The translations under genes were made by a program, and so were the position numbers. This document shows positions 1 to 13,985 of a stretch of 64,000 nt of DNA, in pieces. The stretch is taken from the NCBI RefSeq assembly GCF_037975245.1, contig NC_092574.1, positions 10,873,213-10,937,212 on the forward strand. The letters run 5' to 3'. Under the pieces are notes generated by a model. The model worked only from the letters and a program-made list of their open reading frames with translations, was not told the origin of the DNA and did no database searches. Positions within the stretch are counted from its first letter, which is position 1; the number at the start of each line of letters is the position of its first letter. The DNA is from Apostichopus japonicus (lineage: Eukaryota > Echinodermata > Holothuroidea > Aspidochirotida > Stichopodidae).

Positions 1-132
1 CCAGAAAAAAAAGTAGCCCGTATTCCAAGGCTGGAAGGTAAACAGACTGTTGAAGAGATTACCTTTAGGCATGATAGTGTGAAATTATGTGCTGATGTAG
101 TGAGGAGACATGTAAGCAAGTTAGCCAAGTAA
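1..132 (+). CDS. Partial open frame at the left edge, unknown
   Basis: Frame 1 is open from the window edge to TAA at 130-132 (43 codons). It has a protein-like composition (Lys/Glu/Val/Arg-rich, for example VEEITFRHDSVKLCADVVRR). A GTAAGC donor-like site lies at 112, so the coding part could instead be an internal exon ending at 111. The sequence around 101-117 recurs at three other places in the window (1378, 23237 and, on the - strand, 27327), so the segment may belong to a dispersed repeat. No family recognised. Confidence 0.2.
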   Translation, partial: PEKKVARIPRLEGKQTVEEITFRHDSVKLCADVVRRHVSKLAK

Positions 133-1127
133 ATACAAAACAACTTGTGTAGTTTAAAGTTAAGGCTAAATTAGACAAAACAAGGTGGTAAAACAAGACC
201 ATTACACACAGACACAAGATTGTATCCATAGTTATATACTTAATAGTGACTGAATTGACAAAACGGCTCTTTCAATATCACCTTTGAAAAAGATTTGAAA
301 GCAAACGTCCCCTGAAAGTGCTCGACGACCAGACGCAAAATAGTGCGTTCACCAAAAAAATTCCCTACAACACTGAACAGTTTTGCACTTTGCCGCAATT
401 TGGAAGTAAATCTGTAGTAAAAGTGTCACACTGGTGCTTTGTATTGAGTTACAAACCATTCATCCACGTGCCTCTGTTTGGGATACTCCACACATGCAAA
501 CCACATGGAACGGGCGAGTTACCCCGACCGACCGACTCGGTCGCTTCTCCTCAAAGGAACCTTCAGACACCCCTGTTGGGGCTCTGGGAGTCATTATAGA
601 GTTGTAATGTGAAATTGAACCAAAAATACAAGTCAAGAATGAAGTTACAGTTTATATTTAAATCCTCTAAGTGATCTTGGCCGATCCTGAAAGGGATATT
701 TTTAACTCCAGTATTTTTGAAGAACATCGGTTTGTGTCAGAAACGTCTTCTTAGTCTGTTTTTTCATTGTGAGTGAAATACTGAAGTTTAATGCTTTTGG
801 TAAGTATGGGAGAGAACGAGATGGACTGAGGGGGGCAACAGAGAGAAAATCGAAAAGGGACAGAGGAAAACCCTAGAGAGGACTGTAGCGAAGAAGCATA
901 GGAAGGACAGACCTTTTTGAAGTTCCTAATTTATAGCAGCTTCTCGGGTATAATGATTTAGATCATTCAATTCAAAGTTTTTATTACAAAGAAATTTTCC
1001 AAAATTTTTTGCGTCTTACATGTGAATAACTTGAAAAAGTGTCAGAGCAGTGAAAGTTTAAGATCGACTCAAATTCTTTGTTTACTACTCCCTCGTTTAA
1101 GATTCCTTAGGTGAATAAACTTTCTAC

Positions 1128-1160
1128 AAGATTGTAGTTGTACACTACAACTACAATCTT
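1128..1160. repeat. Perfect 15 bp inverted repeat with 3-base loop
   Basis: AAGATTGTAGTTGTA (1128-1142), CAC, then its exact complement TACAACTACAATCTT (1146-1160). It would form a stable hairpin in DNA or RNA. Confidence 0.85.
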
Positions 1161-4100
1161 AGCTGTTGAAATGCTTGCGAAGTTGCCAAAACTTACCCAC
1201 CAAACTGAAAAATGGGCTAGAAAGAAGTTTGGAATTGTGAAAACTCCTTGAAACTACTTGAAATGAAAGAATGAGACAGGGGGTAAGTAACCAGCAATGA
1301 CAAGTTGCTAGGGTGTACAGTGTTATTAGGGGACCAGTTCCCTCTTAAGACACCGTAATGCAATAGTGTTAAGGTTGTGAGGAGACAGGTAAGCGAGAAA
1401 CCGAGTAATTATTCCTAATCTGTTTACACAATTAATTCCTGTAAGTGTATCTGCACATTATTCTGGGAAAACTTTTAAATTGAAACCAACTTTTTTATTT
1501 AGTTTTTTAAAAAAGCTGCCATTGCATAAAACATCTACTAGCTGAAATCATATTCCTACAGTTGGCATTTCTCTTATATTGGCATTTTTAATTATAACAA
1601 AAGCAACAAGTTTCTACTGGCAGATAAAATGAACTCATGCCTTCTTTTTATCCCACTGGCAAATGGAGAATGTCATCAGCATTTAGCCATGCAGTCAATT
1701 AGCATGAATTCTGAAAGTCACTCCCCATAGTTCTTTGTAAATTGGCTTAATTGGAAATGAAAATGCAGCTAAATCAAAACTTGAAATTTACTCCATTTTG
1801 AATTATCACGAATGGAGAGGACGCCATTTTTACAGAATTTACAGACTTACGGTCTGGGGAATGTAAGCCAGTTCTTGTTTCTATGAAAGTGTGGCAATTA
1901 GGACAGAAGAGTAACAAAGCCTGAAAAATATTTACCTCAGAAATTATTTATCAAATATTTATTAGGGATATGGTTGGCAGGAGGGGAGAGAGGGGGAGAG
2001 GAGAGAGGGAAGAGGGAAGGGCATGGGTCAATATGCCTCGACTACAAATATTGGAGCGAAGGCGTCTGTATGATGAGCCTGGTAATTTGAATAACGAAAA
2101 CTTTTGGTTGTGTATATAATTTAAGATTTGCACCGTGGAAGGCAAATGTTTGGCCAGAAATGACAGTCGTCCATATCAAACAGAAGGAATTTCGGGAATG
2201 GCATTAGTAGAAGTGTTCCTTTTGTACACAACTTGTTGAGTATTTCAATTAGTAGCTCAAGTCTAAATGAGCTCCCAGTCCTTGCCAAGTGGTTTCATAA
2301 GTGCCCTTCTTCTGCTGCCCAGACACCATTCGTTTCTTCTTCTTCTTTTTTTTTAAGTCTGTTCGTTAAGTAAGCCAAACACAACAGCTCTCTCTATCTA
2401 TCTCTCTGTTTATGACCACTGATAAAGGGTCCAGATGTGAAGGTGTAGAAATACTGTGCAAAATGCAACACCAGGCAACAGCTAAAAAGAACAGGAAAAA
2501 AAGGTGGGATATAGCCACTGGACAGGAGGCAGAGACTAGATAGAACAGTAGCTCGGCCAATCTCTGCCCCTGGCAATGAAGTGAGGAGGGTTTTAAGCAG
2601 GTGCAAAGATTCCCTGTTAATAGCTAATCCCTGTGTCCCTCTCCTTTCACTTTTGGGTCTTTCCATTCATGCCTTTTATTCCAAGAGGTGTTAAATCACT
2701 CCACAACATGCTGCAGGTGGCATGACAGAGCTCTTCAAGGAGGGGGTCCGTTACAAGGGGGGCCGAGGCATAAAGGGAACAATAGGGCTCAACGTGTTTT
2801 ATTTTCGGTGGTGAACAAACTTTCAATTTGCGACTGCATGCTCCAGGAGATCCGTTGGTAAGAGCAAAAAAGGAAAGAAAAATATGTGGAGAAACTTTTT
2901 TGAAGAAAAGGACATCTAAAAGATAGGCCAGCTTTAGCATCCCCCCTTGAGGGTGTTTATTTCTGGTTTGGCTAAGAGATTATCACCTATGAGAGGGGTG
3001 TTTACAGGCTAGTCCCTGGCTCTAACGCCTTTCCACCTTGGCAGCATATAATGACCAAGGCCTAAATGGGAAAGGGTGTAGTACATCTTGTTTACTTGTT
3101 AAGGTTTTTCTAGCCTCTTTTTTTTTTTTTCTTTTTTTTTCCCAGGGTCTAACAAACCACTGACATTATGACTCATTCGATTGACAAACCATGCAAATGG
3201 AAGGTGACACACAAACTTCTTAACCAAATTAGGCTTTTAAGTCCATTATGTTTACATGTAGTCCTCATTATCAAGGAGGAGGGTGGGTCCCTGGGAATTT
3301 TAGTTTTCCTGAAAGTTGTAAAATCAGACAAGATAACTAAAAGGAGAGCAGAGACTGTTGAACCAGTCTCCTGGTTCTGTGCTCGGATATATATCGAACT
3401 GAACGGTTCTTGAAAACCTTTTAATGTTTTGCCTGATCTCATGTTCTCGTGCAACAGAGCACTCAAAATTGATAATACAGCATAAATGTTGAAGCATACA
3501 ACGGATATGGAATGATGATAATGTGAACAGGTCTTTTGAATTGTTGATTACTTTTTTCATCACCTCTTAAATTGGAATTAAAATACTTTTTACACTTTAT
3601 AAATTTCAAAACTTCTAAAAATTATCCCCCCAATAAAACTTTCAACTCATAGTCTCCTCCTGAGCCCAGTTCCAGCATAATCCAATCTACTGCCCTCTCT
3701 GTCTTTCATAGTTCTGCAAATGAAACCTGAAATTATAAATATCTACATTTAGCTTAGTCTCTTTTTAAATATATTGACAAATTTAAATGCTATACTGTAT
3801 ATATACGACAAAGCTATAAACCTGCTCACTTTGAACACAACTTATGAACCGTTTAACTTTTCTAATTTTTATTTAAAATATGAGGAGAATAACTGGTATT
3901 ATCTAATGCAAAAGAGCATACATCTGCCGGTAAATAATGCATCAGTAGAAGTAAGAAGGCAAGGTTGGTGTGTCCATCTCAGCAGAACCTTCTAAAGAGA
4001 TAACTACACTGAACACATAGGAAAGAATCTTACAGCTAGGTTTGTCTCAAAAGATCCTAGAACTGTTTAAATTTTTCAGTTTAGTTCATTTAAAACCAGC

Positions 4101-5740
4101 TGAATGTGTTGCTTTTAATGGTCCCCAGTTTTCCAGTGACTTTGCAAAACCCACTTGTGAGGTAATTCTCAAATTCAGATTGCTAATTTTGACCAAACTG
4201 ACAGGTCTTGATATGTTTATTACCTTGAAAACTGGATATTAATATAGCAAGTAATCAAGTTTTTCCAATATTCTATGAAAGTATGATAAACCAAAAAGAA
4301 TAGTAACAGAATTTTGTTTTAATGTTATTTCAATTCGCATTTAAGCGGTTTATTACATTATGTTAAGCTCACTGGGTAGTACATTGTTTATATGGGATTT
4401 TTTTATAAAAATTCTCACAAAAAGCAGAAGTTTTAGCAATCTCCCACTCCCTCTCGTCTGCACCCCCTCTCACGACCCCCTCAAACCCCACCCCTAGGAC
4501 ATTCATTTGCCAAGACATTGCCAGGTTCAACTCAAGGCATTTCTTTCAAATCACTCGTACACAGAGTAAGGATGGAGAATTAACCCTTTAAAGCTGTATT
4601 TTGCATTGAAATTGCATTCAAAAATTTGCATCATGAGGAATAACACTTTCATTCAACTCAAGCGAAGATTGCACGAGGAAAACTTAATTTACCATTTATA
4701 CTCTCAATTTATTGTTTTATTGGATGTAAAACTATTTCAATGTTACCCACTTAGCACACCCAACTGGTTGGTTACAAGCAAATATCACCTTCTGTTTTCA
4801 TTCAATGGTATTCAAATAATTTAATTTTAATAATACATGGCTTCGTTTAAGAATGATCTTGTAAAGGTTCAACCCAAATAAGATCTTCAAAGAGCAAATA
4901 TACTAAGATATCATTGAGCATTATAAAAAACAGGGAAGATTAAAATCCCATTACACATCTTGAAATAACTTTGTCATATCTGACCAGCGAGAAACTATCA
5001 TGATAATTAACGGTATTTGACCTCGTCAGGTTTTCTCATTAAACTGGACACGTATGCACTGTATTTAGCTTCTTCTCTGAATAATGGTCAATTTCAAATG
5101 TCAAATTTCTTTTTTTTAAAACAGGGAGCCCCAAAAAAATAGCAAATAATTACGTAGAAAACCACAACTATTGAGAAATCAGCATGAATCATCGTAACTA
5201 TTTTAAAAAGAAAGTTCGCCTAAACGGGAAACGGTGGATTAAAATTGACTGCGTAATTGGAGTTTTATGAGGGGCGGTAGCTAAAAATACGACCAGTGTC
5301 CAGATTTCCTCGAAAGGGAACCCTTTCCCCGGTCTAAATCTGAAGAACGGGTCAGAGTTACATGCTGGTCGTCGGGTAAGCATTCCTTAAGATTACTGGC
5401 AGGAGCAGAAATAGTCAGAACACTGGAAAGGGAGAGAATAAACAATAAATGGACAAAACCATAGTGGCACTAGAAACTCAGTTGGAATTCAAATTATCCA
5501 GCAGTTTTGCCAGTTGTGGCCACGTCTCGAATGTCATCAAAACAAAAGCTAAAAATTTTACAATCTTTTCAACGGAAGAAGAAAAAGGGAAAAAATGGAA
5601 TTAGGGGAACATGACGTAACAGGTGGTAGTAAAAGATACAGGGGGATCTAAATAAATGAAAAAAAAAACTTCCATGACAGTTGTTTATATGTTAAAGACA
5701 GCCCTGACATATGAAAGTACTACTGTGAAGTACCATATAG

Positions 5741-5817
5741 ACCTGTTAGAATACATACTAACACTGGGTAGGCTTGGGTAGGCCACCTGTTAGAATACAT
5801 ACTAACACTGGGTAGGC
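5741..5817 (+). repeat. Direct repeat, 2 copies, period 44 bp
   Basis: A 33 bp sequence beginning ACCTGTTAGAATACATACTA occurs at 5741 and again at 5785, separated by a short TTGGGTAGGCC-type linker. It is a recent local duplication. Confidence 0.85.
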
Positions 5818-7867
5818 CTATGTGTTGATCCCTTCTGTGCATGTGTCTGTGTGTTTACCTGTATGTCAGTATGTCAAAGCTAACAGCTAGTTTGGGTTGC
5901 ATTTTATCTCAAAATTAAAGCTGAATAGCTTATATATGTTAGTATAGCCTACATTAGCCTACATTAGCCATAGAAGGGACAGTTAAATGTCATCTCCTTC
6001 ACAAATTATAAACCAATGAGATATTTTATGCCCAGGGTAAACTATATTACCTTAAATAATTATTTAAAGTGACAACGGCATTTAAGATTAATTCTGTCAA
6101 GTAAGATTGTTTCTCATAAATATGATATTAAATTCTAAACTCTCACCCAGGGCTACCTCACCTTGTTGCACCCTTCTGCACAGTTCATCTTCCGTATAGT
6201 CTCTACATCTCCTATTGCCTCTCCATCTCTGGAGACAGTTCAGTCTATATACTTTCTATTTCTCTATTCATTGTTCATTTAGTTGTCTGTCCATCTGTCT
6301 AATTTAAATGTGTCCTTAATCTGTTCTTCGTTTCGGTTTGCGTTTCGAGAGACATCTGATCCCAACCGCCCCCCCCCCCCGCTCTCATTTTCCTTCGGCT
6401 TGTTTTCAGTACCCTAGATCTATTTAGCAGTTTGTTTATACACTCTCTCTGATCTCTCTGATCTCTTTGATATATTAAATTCTAAATAAAAAATGGCCGG
6501 CCTCCACAAACACAATTGAACAAATCTTTTCCAAACGACCCTTCTTACATTCAATCATGAGATGCAATGGAGTGGAAATTTTACACAGATTTGGGCAAAA
6601 GAGCTACGATAACAAGTTTCATGGGGGCTTTTTTTCACTAATTATACCGGTCACAGTCGGTCGTGTCCTCAAAGTTAAGGACAACAGAAGAAGGATCTGA
6701 ATGACTAACAAATTATTCCCTCATTTCTCAAGGTAAGGTATTCCGGAAAAAAATTGCTTGGAACAATTGCAGGTATTTTGAGAATTTACTCTGTAAAAGT
6801 CGGTTGCAAAGATTCTGTTGTCTAACTCTCCATTTACCAATGTCCCTCTTTACTCAAAAAGAAAAAGGGAGTGGGGGGGGGAGATAGAAAATAACAATCA
6901 ACAATATTTTGTAAAGTTTCTTTTTCAAGGAGACAAACGATTCATTGAGACTTTGATTAAATCAGTACAGATTACACTTTGTGTAACCTCATCTGAGCGG
7001 AACAAAAGAAAGCCACTAACAAGGACATGGCGACTCGATATTTAACACCATTTTGCACTTTTACTATTGGCGGTGGTGTTTTGACACAGCTCAGATCTTT
7101 GTTTGAAAACGATGTTTCTGTAACCCGGACTTGAGTGAATCAGTTACACTCCGTGGTTACGTACGTGTACCGGGTTAGAGTACATTATAAGCTGGAACAT
7201 TTGAACTGTATGTGATATATTTCAGGAATGTTCTACTACTCATGCAGGCAATGAGGGTTATAATATAAGTTACAATCAAACAGGAATATATTTCAATGGG
7301 ACGACTGAGGTTCAAAAAGTGACATCTTTTATAAGGTAAGTTACAAACAAACAACAAACAAAATATTTTGATTGGTGGCATTCATTGAATTACAGCCATG
7401 ACCTAATTCTCATGTTTAGAATCCAGCTCTGTGTTAAAAGCAATGTACAGTAAACGTTCAAAATTGAAAACATAGCAGGGTCACAGCACTGGCAAAACTA
7501 TGTAACTCAGCATGTATATTAACTAGTGTATGTGGGCTGCTGTCATACAAATAAGGTATTTATAGAGCGACATTGTTGCTTGTATATAATTAATATTAGA
7601 CAGGCATTGATAATGATTGCCACTGCATGTTGTTCCACCTAGTGTAATAGAAACACATGTACTGGATACATACCAACTACAACACAGTTTAGCTATTTTC
7701 AGTACTAATTAATATCACAAATTGTTACTGTACATTCCATCAGTTGGCCTAAAATATGGCAATCCTTTGATGAAACTTGCTTCCTGATCGAAAGAAAAAT
7801 ATTTCCTCAAAAAATTATTCCTTGCTTATGAATTGCCTCCACATTGTTGCAATGCTGAAAATTGCTG

Positions 7868-8023
7868 AAAGCTTTTGTTCTGAATGCATTCCCACCCCAA
7901 CCCCAACCCCGGGCACCCCCCCACCCTACTCTCCTGCCTCCCATTAAAGCTTTTGTTTTGAATACATTCCCACCCCAACCCCGGGCCCACCCCACCACAC
8001 CCCTACTCTCCCGCCTCCCATTA
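7868..8023 (+). repeat. C-rich tandem duplication, about 78 bp x 2
   Basis: Two imperfect copies begin AAAGCTTTTGTT and run through CATTCCCACCCCAACCCC to CTCCCGCCTCCCATTA. The - strand is G-rich. Apparent open frames here only reflect the simple composition. Confidence 0.75.
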
Positions 8024-10160
8024 GGTTAATTCTCACTTAACTTACAAAATAATTCACAGATAATGAAAATAAAACAGTGAAAAATCTCTTTGAAGCTGGT
8101 AATAAAATGAATTTTATAAGTTAAAGGATGAGCGGCCATTATTTGATTTTCTAGCATTTTTCCGGGTAACACTGATCGGTGCAATGCAATGCTAGAGTAC
8201 ATTGCTTGTATATTCAATTGGATTGTTACCAAATATGACACTTATATTTATATTATGTCTGGTCCCATTTTTTTTTAAATTTAGTCAAATTTAAGATTCC
8301 ATCCCCCCCCCCCAAAAAAAGCAACATCTACTATGCATGTACTTATACATACCATATATCACATAGATCTAATAGCCTTATGAGGATATCCAGAGAACTG
8401 AGACAACTGCCATATACTTCCCATCTCCTACAAATGATTTGACCTTTGACCCCAAACCTGTAAACATTTAGATCATCTTCCCCAGCAAATTTAAGTGAGT
8501 TGAAACACCTGTCCCATTTAAAACCAATCGCCTAACCTTGACAGAGGGGTGGGGGAAGAGGTGAATATAACTGACAACTCCACAATTTTGGACAATCCAT
8601 CACATTAGTATGGAAATGTTTAGGTGACGCCAAAATCTTCCAGAAAACTAAAATTCCTTCATAGCCATTTTTGCCACCCACCCTTGACCAAATTCAATTT
8701 GGTAACTTGAGCAAAGTTTTCATCTAAGATGTGCATAGGTATAAACTGTTCTTCTTTTGTACATTTTGCAAAATATTAAATTTACCAGTAGTATGTACAT
8801 ATATACTGTAATCTTTAATCAATTGATGACAATATCCCCCCCCCCTCTCCTTCGCCTCCCCTTTGGCCCTATTATTCTTTTGTGATAATTAAAAGTAGAC
8901 TAGGTCAGTTACTTTTGCTATAAATGTGTGACTCAGGCAGGTCTTGCAAATGTTGCAAATGTACAGGCTTTCTCATCGTTTTTTAAGCATAAAACCTTGA
9001 ACTGTTCAAGATAATATATGTATATGTTTGCTTCTGACTTCCATTTGCTACAGTACATTCAGCATACAGTGAAACACTCTGAATTCTTCATTTTATGACC
9101 ACATTATAGTTTTTAATTTTATTAGTATTCCCTTGTTCGACTGTTACAGATCATTTGGGGCGTTATGTTCGTTTGGCATGTTAAATGAGGCATGTTTCCC
9201 CTTGATCCTACCTCAGCTATGTATTAAGACAGAGGTGAACTCAATTGATCTCGATATAAGAACAAGATTCACACCGAATGCTTCGATATGTGTGGACAAA
9301 ATCTCAGGCTGTTCCCTATCATCAAAAAACAACTATACCTTGGCTATATTGTACTCTTTGCTTTGATTTGGGGTGAGGGGAGAGAGACGGAAGGGGGATG
9401 GGGAGGGGGAGGGGGAAGAGTTCATTTACAACTGTTCTCATCCATTAAAGATCATTTAAGATCCTCTTGTCAAAGTATGACTGATGTTTGAAATGTCATG
9501 TAGAAGGACAAATAAAGAAGGATTATAATTTGAGTACAAGAAAGTGTTTACCACCAGAGCAGCGACAAATTCCAAGATATTACACCTTTTAAGATATGCT
9601 AAATGTCTGGAATTTCTCCTCCAAGGCTAATTCAATAATCTATGATGTTATTCCTCAAGTCGAGATAATTATTGTTTCCAGCTCAGTTTCATGTTAATCC
9701 ATTAATCTACTATGTAAAATCTAAGGATAAAACAATCAAACGACAAAAGCAACACACTTTAGGCTCATGTAAATAACAGAGCACGGTCCATGAATGACAC
9801 ACGTCCAACATTATTATTTTTAGTAGATAATTCTGGTATAGAAATTGGTATTTAAATACCAAATCAACTCAAATATCTTTTAATACACATACTTAGTTTA
9901 TGTTTCCTTTTTTTTTTCTTCATCCCTTCCCTGTTATATCAGTTGATACATCTCATGTCATTATTATCTATTGTTTGTTTTTTTTGTATACTTTTTACCC
10001 AAGCAAACCTTTTGTCTATTAAATTAAGACATGCAGCCTGGTGAATCAGTAATTATCTTTCAATAACGGCTACTTAAACTAGATGACCTCCACGCATGCT
10101 GAAGTTAAGTCTCCGTTAATTTAAAGTCAGTCTATGGCAGTCTAGGACATAGATACCTTT

Positions 10161-10184
10161 TCTCTCTCTCCCTCTCTCTGTCTA

Positions 10185-10214
<30 letters not shown>
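10161..10214 (+). repeat. CT / TCTG / TCTA microsatellite
   Basis: A (CT)n tract grades into (TCTG)n and then (TCTA)n, a compound tetranucleotide microsatellite. Confidence 0.85.
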
Positions 10215-10215
<1 letters not shown>

Positions 10216-10830
10216 CACTTGCATGGACTGGAATATTCTGACTGGAATTTCCTTTAAAAACAGCTCAAAGACAATAGCCTTTTTCAGAATAAACAAGCAG
10301 TGATCAAAGGAGGCCTCATAACAGTGTCAGTCACATGGTGGACCATTGTTGTTTCCAGCTATCAAGGCACTTTTAAAATATTGTAAAAAGGTCAAGGCAT
10401 AAATCTGGAATGGTTGACAATTCTATACGGTACAAATCACTTAATGTGGCTGTAAAGGCTCAAGTAATCATGTGGTGCCAGTAAAGGCTATATTGTCCAT
10501 GTGATTGCAAGCAACTTGTTTATATGCGGTGGGAAGCTGGTGAAAAACCAACAGGCCCAGAAGATACTCAGTGACAGTTAAACTAAAAGAAGGTACAGCT
10601 GGACTTACATGTACAGTTTGGTCATTATAACAAAAGGTTATACAACTACATGTGGACAGTGACTGCAACACCAACTGTGATATATATACAGTACAGTATA
10701 TATATATATATACACATAGTACAGTACTACGCACAGGAAGGTAAGTCACTCAAACACAATTTGGTGATTTCTGTTAAGTTGTCAAATATTAAAGCTGTAT
10801 TTTACATTAAAATAATGCGCTAGTCTGGTT

Positions 10831-10868
10831 GTAATGATGATAATAATGATAATAATAATAATAATAAT
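10831..10868 (+). repeat. (AAT)n microsatellite
   Basis: An interrupted run of ATA/ATG triplets ends in a pure (AATA)-type tract. Confidence 0.8.
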
Positions 10869-13854
10869 TGTACAGTATATATATGGCCATTTGGAGGTCA
10901 TAAGTAATGTGCACATAATATGCTAGAAAGTCTAAGAGACTTCAAGAAACATTTTCGTGCCACTCTCAGAGCAATTTCTTCTCACTGAGGCATTTGAATG
11001 TCTCTCTGAAGTAACGCTTCTCAGTGAATGAAATAATTAAGAGAGTCAGATCCTCGGGGAAGGAAGTACTTTGAAAATGCTTGTTAGCAAATTTTTAGCG
11101 AGCTTAAACTTTGATGACCTTTTCAGAAAGACCACGTAACTGAAAAAGTAACCTGTTACTTATTTAGTCTTCCACCAAAATTTACATCGCGAACCAAGAA
11201 TTGAGGATATCTATAAAGATTTGCAACAAAAAGAGTAAATTTATAGGATAAAATTTTTTAATGTATTGAGTTAAAAATACGTTCATTAGTTTTTTCTGTA
11301 GTTGGGGAGATTTAAATCAATTGTTTGTCACCCAAATAAACCTGTCAGAATATAAGAGTCATTCCAGTGTATAAACTTGGTCAGAGTGAAAACAAACTTA
11401 CAATACCCATCTTAAACTGCAATCTGATCAAATGGCTTCGCTCGCTTTCTATTTAGTGAGAGAGGTTTTTGGAAAAGTACAACATTTATAAATTTATTGC
11501 TAAAAGTAAGTGAACACTGTACTGTACATTAATTAGAATAAAATGTTCTGGTACTCAGCCTTCATTTTGCAATATAAATGTGTTTTTCAAAAACTAAATT
11601 GTGATTAATAACTATATAAGAGATTCATGAGGCTTTCCTAGCTGAGAGGGCCGTCCCAGAGCTCCCAACCGTTTCAATGTTTGACGTGTGAAGAACCCTT
11701 CATCCCTTTGACAACTTTCAAGGTCTGCTGAAGTTTTTCTGATGAATTTAGAGTAGAAAGGTTTTAAAAGGGAATTTGTCCAAATTAATCATGACGAATT
11801 CTCGAACACAATCATGCATGTCAGGCCTGTTAAAGAGAAAGGATCTCAGGGCGGCAGGCTGTAAAGACAGCATGTACGTGGTACAACTTGGGATGGCTTT
11901 AGTAATGGGAGGAGGATTTGAAGCTTGGCGGATTAGAGGGGCGATTCTGAATAGATGTTTAGACGATGAATATTACGGAAGACTTAACGTAAAGTTAGGA
12001 GTGGAATTCTATAGCCCCGATTCGGTCTGACACAAGTCAGACATTCACTGTGTAGCAGGCTATGACCAGGGCCCTGGTGATCACCACACATGACGATGTT
12101 CTTGGGAGGAGGGGTGGTCATTGGTCAAGGAGATTAACTTCCCTCTCAGGTCTTCAAACTGTCTGTAAAAATTGTAACTAAATCTGGATAAACCTCTGGC
12201 CGATTGAAAGTCTGAGGACACAAGGGGGGAGCAGCCGATTCTTACCCAGGCTGAATGATTCGGTATTGTGTTTAAGTTAGGGATATGTCTCTAAGGCACA
12301 AAATTAAGGTTTGAATGTTTTGTAGACCGTTCAAAGCGTGAAGGATGACATTATGCTCAACATTTAAATGTTTGGTAAGTTTGTACAGACTGGACTGGTC
12401 ATTAAAGAAGACTGGAATCAATTTCAGGTTGTACTATTCCTTCCCAATAATTATTAATTTCTTAGAAGTGACCCTTTCAACACCAAGATGCATCACTAAA
12501 AGTGGCTGGACTACTTAGTCTATTACACACAGACCATATTAGAGTAGTTCTTCAGATACAACAATAATGGGGAATATATAGGTCTTTTATGGACTCAAAA
12601 TGACATGTTTACAATACATCACAATTTCGTCGATGTTGAATGTCATTTGAAGGAGCTCAGTTGCTTGATATGAAGTTAACAGAAAACCGATATTTTTTAC
12701 ATGTCTTTGCGTTCCACGTTATTCGCGAGAAGATTCACTCTGTCTGAAAAATCGTAATTGTTGAAAATCAGCTCTGCAATATCCTCCAACTAGAGCGCAC
12801 TCGACTGCCAGAGGTTTTATTCTTTCGCCGTTGCCTTCAAGAAATATTCCTTATTTGGATTACTCATGTTAGCAGACAGACTGCTACCACTCGTCCTCCC
12901 CTTCACGTAACGATCGAGTCGAGTTTTGCCCAAATTTTACGAGCTAGACCAAATCACATCCCTCATCTCTGAATGGACCTCCAATTTGGTACCAACAAGG
13001 TCTTAAACTGTGTTTTATCTTGTTCTAATAGGCCACTCAAAGTGGAATACTAGCAACAACAAGCTCGTTCGTGTCACCGGGGGCCGCGACATGGCCGATA
13101 AGGTTATCAATAATGTGAGACAATTTACGGCTGCAGAATTGCTCTGCTCTTTGTGACCGTACTTGAAATATATATGCTACGATAATCCATGATGGGCTTT
13201 ACGTATAAAAGTCTGACCTCGCCCCCAGGCACTCTGAAATGTCACTAACTTATCGATGTGAACCATGCAGCCACTCGATGCAATGTAGCTATATCTGGAC
13301 ATTCCATACAATAAAACACTTAACAGCCGAAATGAAAGGAGTGTAATAGTCCTGGAGTGATCAGACTTATTATAACTCATACTGTACACGAACATACATA
13401 CTTTAAAGTAGAATTATCTAAAAAATAAAATATATCATGTTTCTTGTTGTTCGAGAAGAATTATCGTTTTTGCCCTCTTACAGAAAACTACACATCGAAC
13501 TCACTTAGTAGTTGTTAACTATGAATGATGTGAGCTATGACAATTGATGAGGAATTAAGTATAGCAGCTAAGCTCTGGTATTTTGTGAATTTAAAATTAA
13601 AAATAACATTTGTGGTCCCTTTAAGCTTCGTAAAATAACTGCCTGATTATTCTTTTTAATACTAAAGACTCAAAAAGAAAAACTGTGAAATTGTATATTC
13701 ATTTAAGGAAGGTGATGAAGGTACTCCCCTATCTTCCCAATAATACCACCCTTCAATATTCCCCTAGACCACCCCCCCCCCTACATCCGCCCATGCAACT
13801 TCACTCTGCCCCATTTTACTGTACTTTCAACTCAACCTATCTCAAACACATTCC

Positions 13855-13985
13855 ACCCCGACCCCCTACCAACCCCCTACCAACTCCCTACCAACTCCCT
13901 ACCAACCCCCTACCAACTCCCTACCAACTCCCTACCAACCCCCTACCAACTCCCTACCAACTCCCTACCAACGCCCTACCAACTA
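13855..13985 (+). repeat. 11 bp minisatellite with a 33 bp higher-order period
   Basis: The unit is CCCTACCAACT, or the same with a final C. The C variant recurs at every third unit, giving a 33 bp higher-order repeat. Because 33 is a multiple of three, one + frame reads through as a Pro/Thr/Tyr/Gln/Leu repeat. I treat that frame as non-coding. Confidence 0.85.

Larger units (their letters stand above)
133..13854. other. Gene-free stretch, left
   Basis: I see no supported gene here. Besides the repeats listed, it holds poly-T and poly-C tracts (about 3120-3140, 6370, 8295, 8836), a G-rich tract at 9370-9416 and overlapping palindromes at 12065-12086. Open frames up to about 97 codons show no family pattern and mostly lack good ATG starts. 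Confidence 0.5.

Noticed and set aside
11776-12030. 84-codon + frame (VVQLGMALVMGGGFEAWRIR)
   Set aside because: It looks protein-like in part but starts at TTG, has no family match I know and no clear splice sites.
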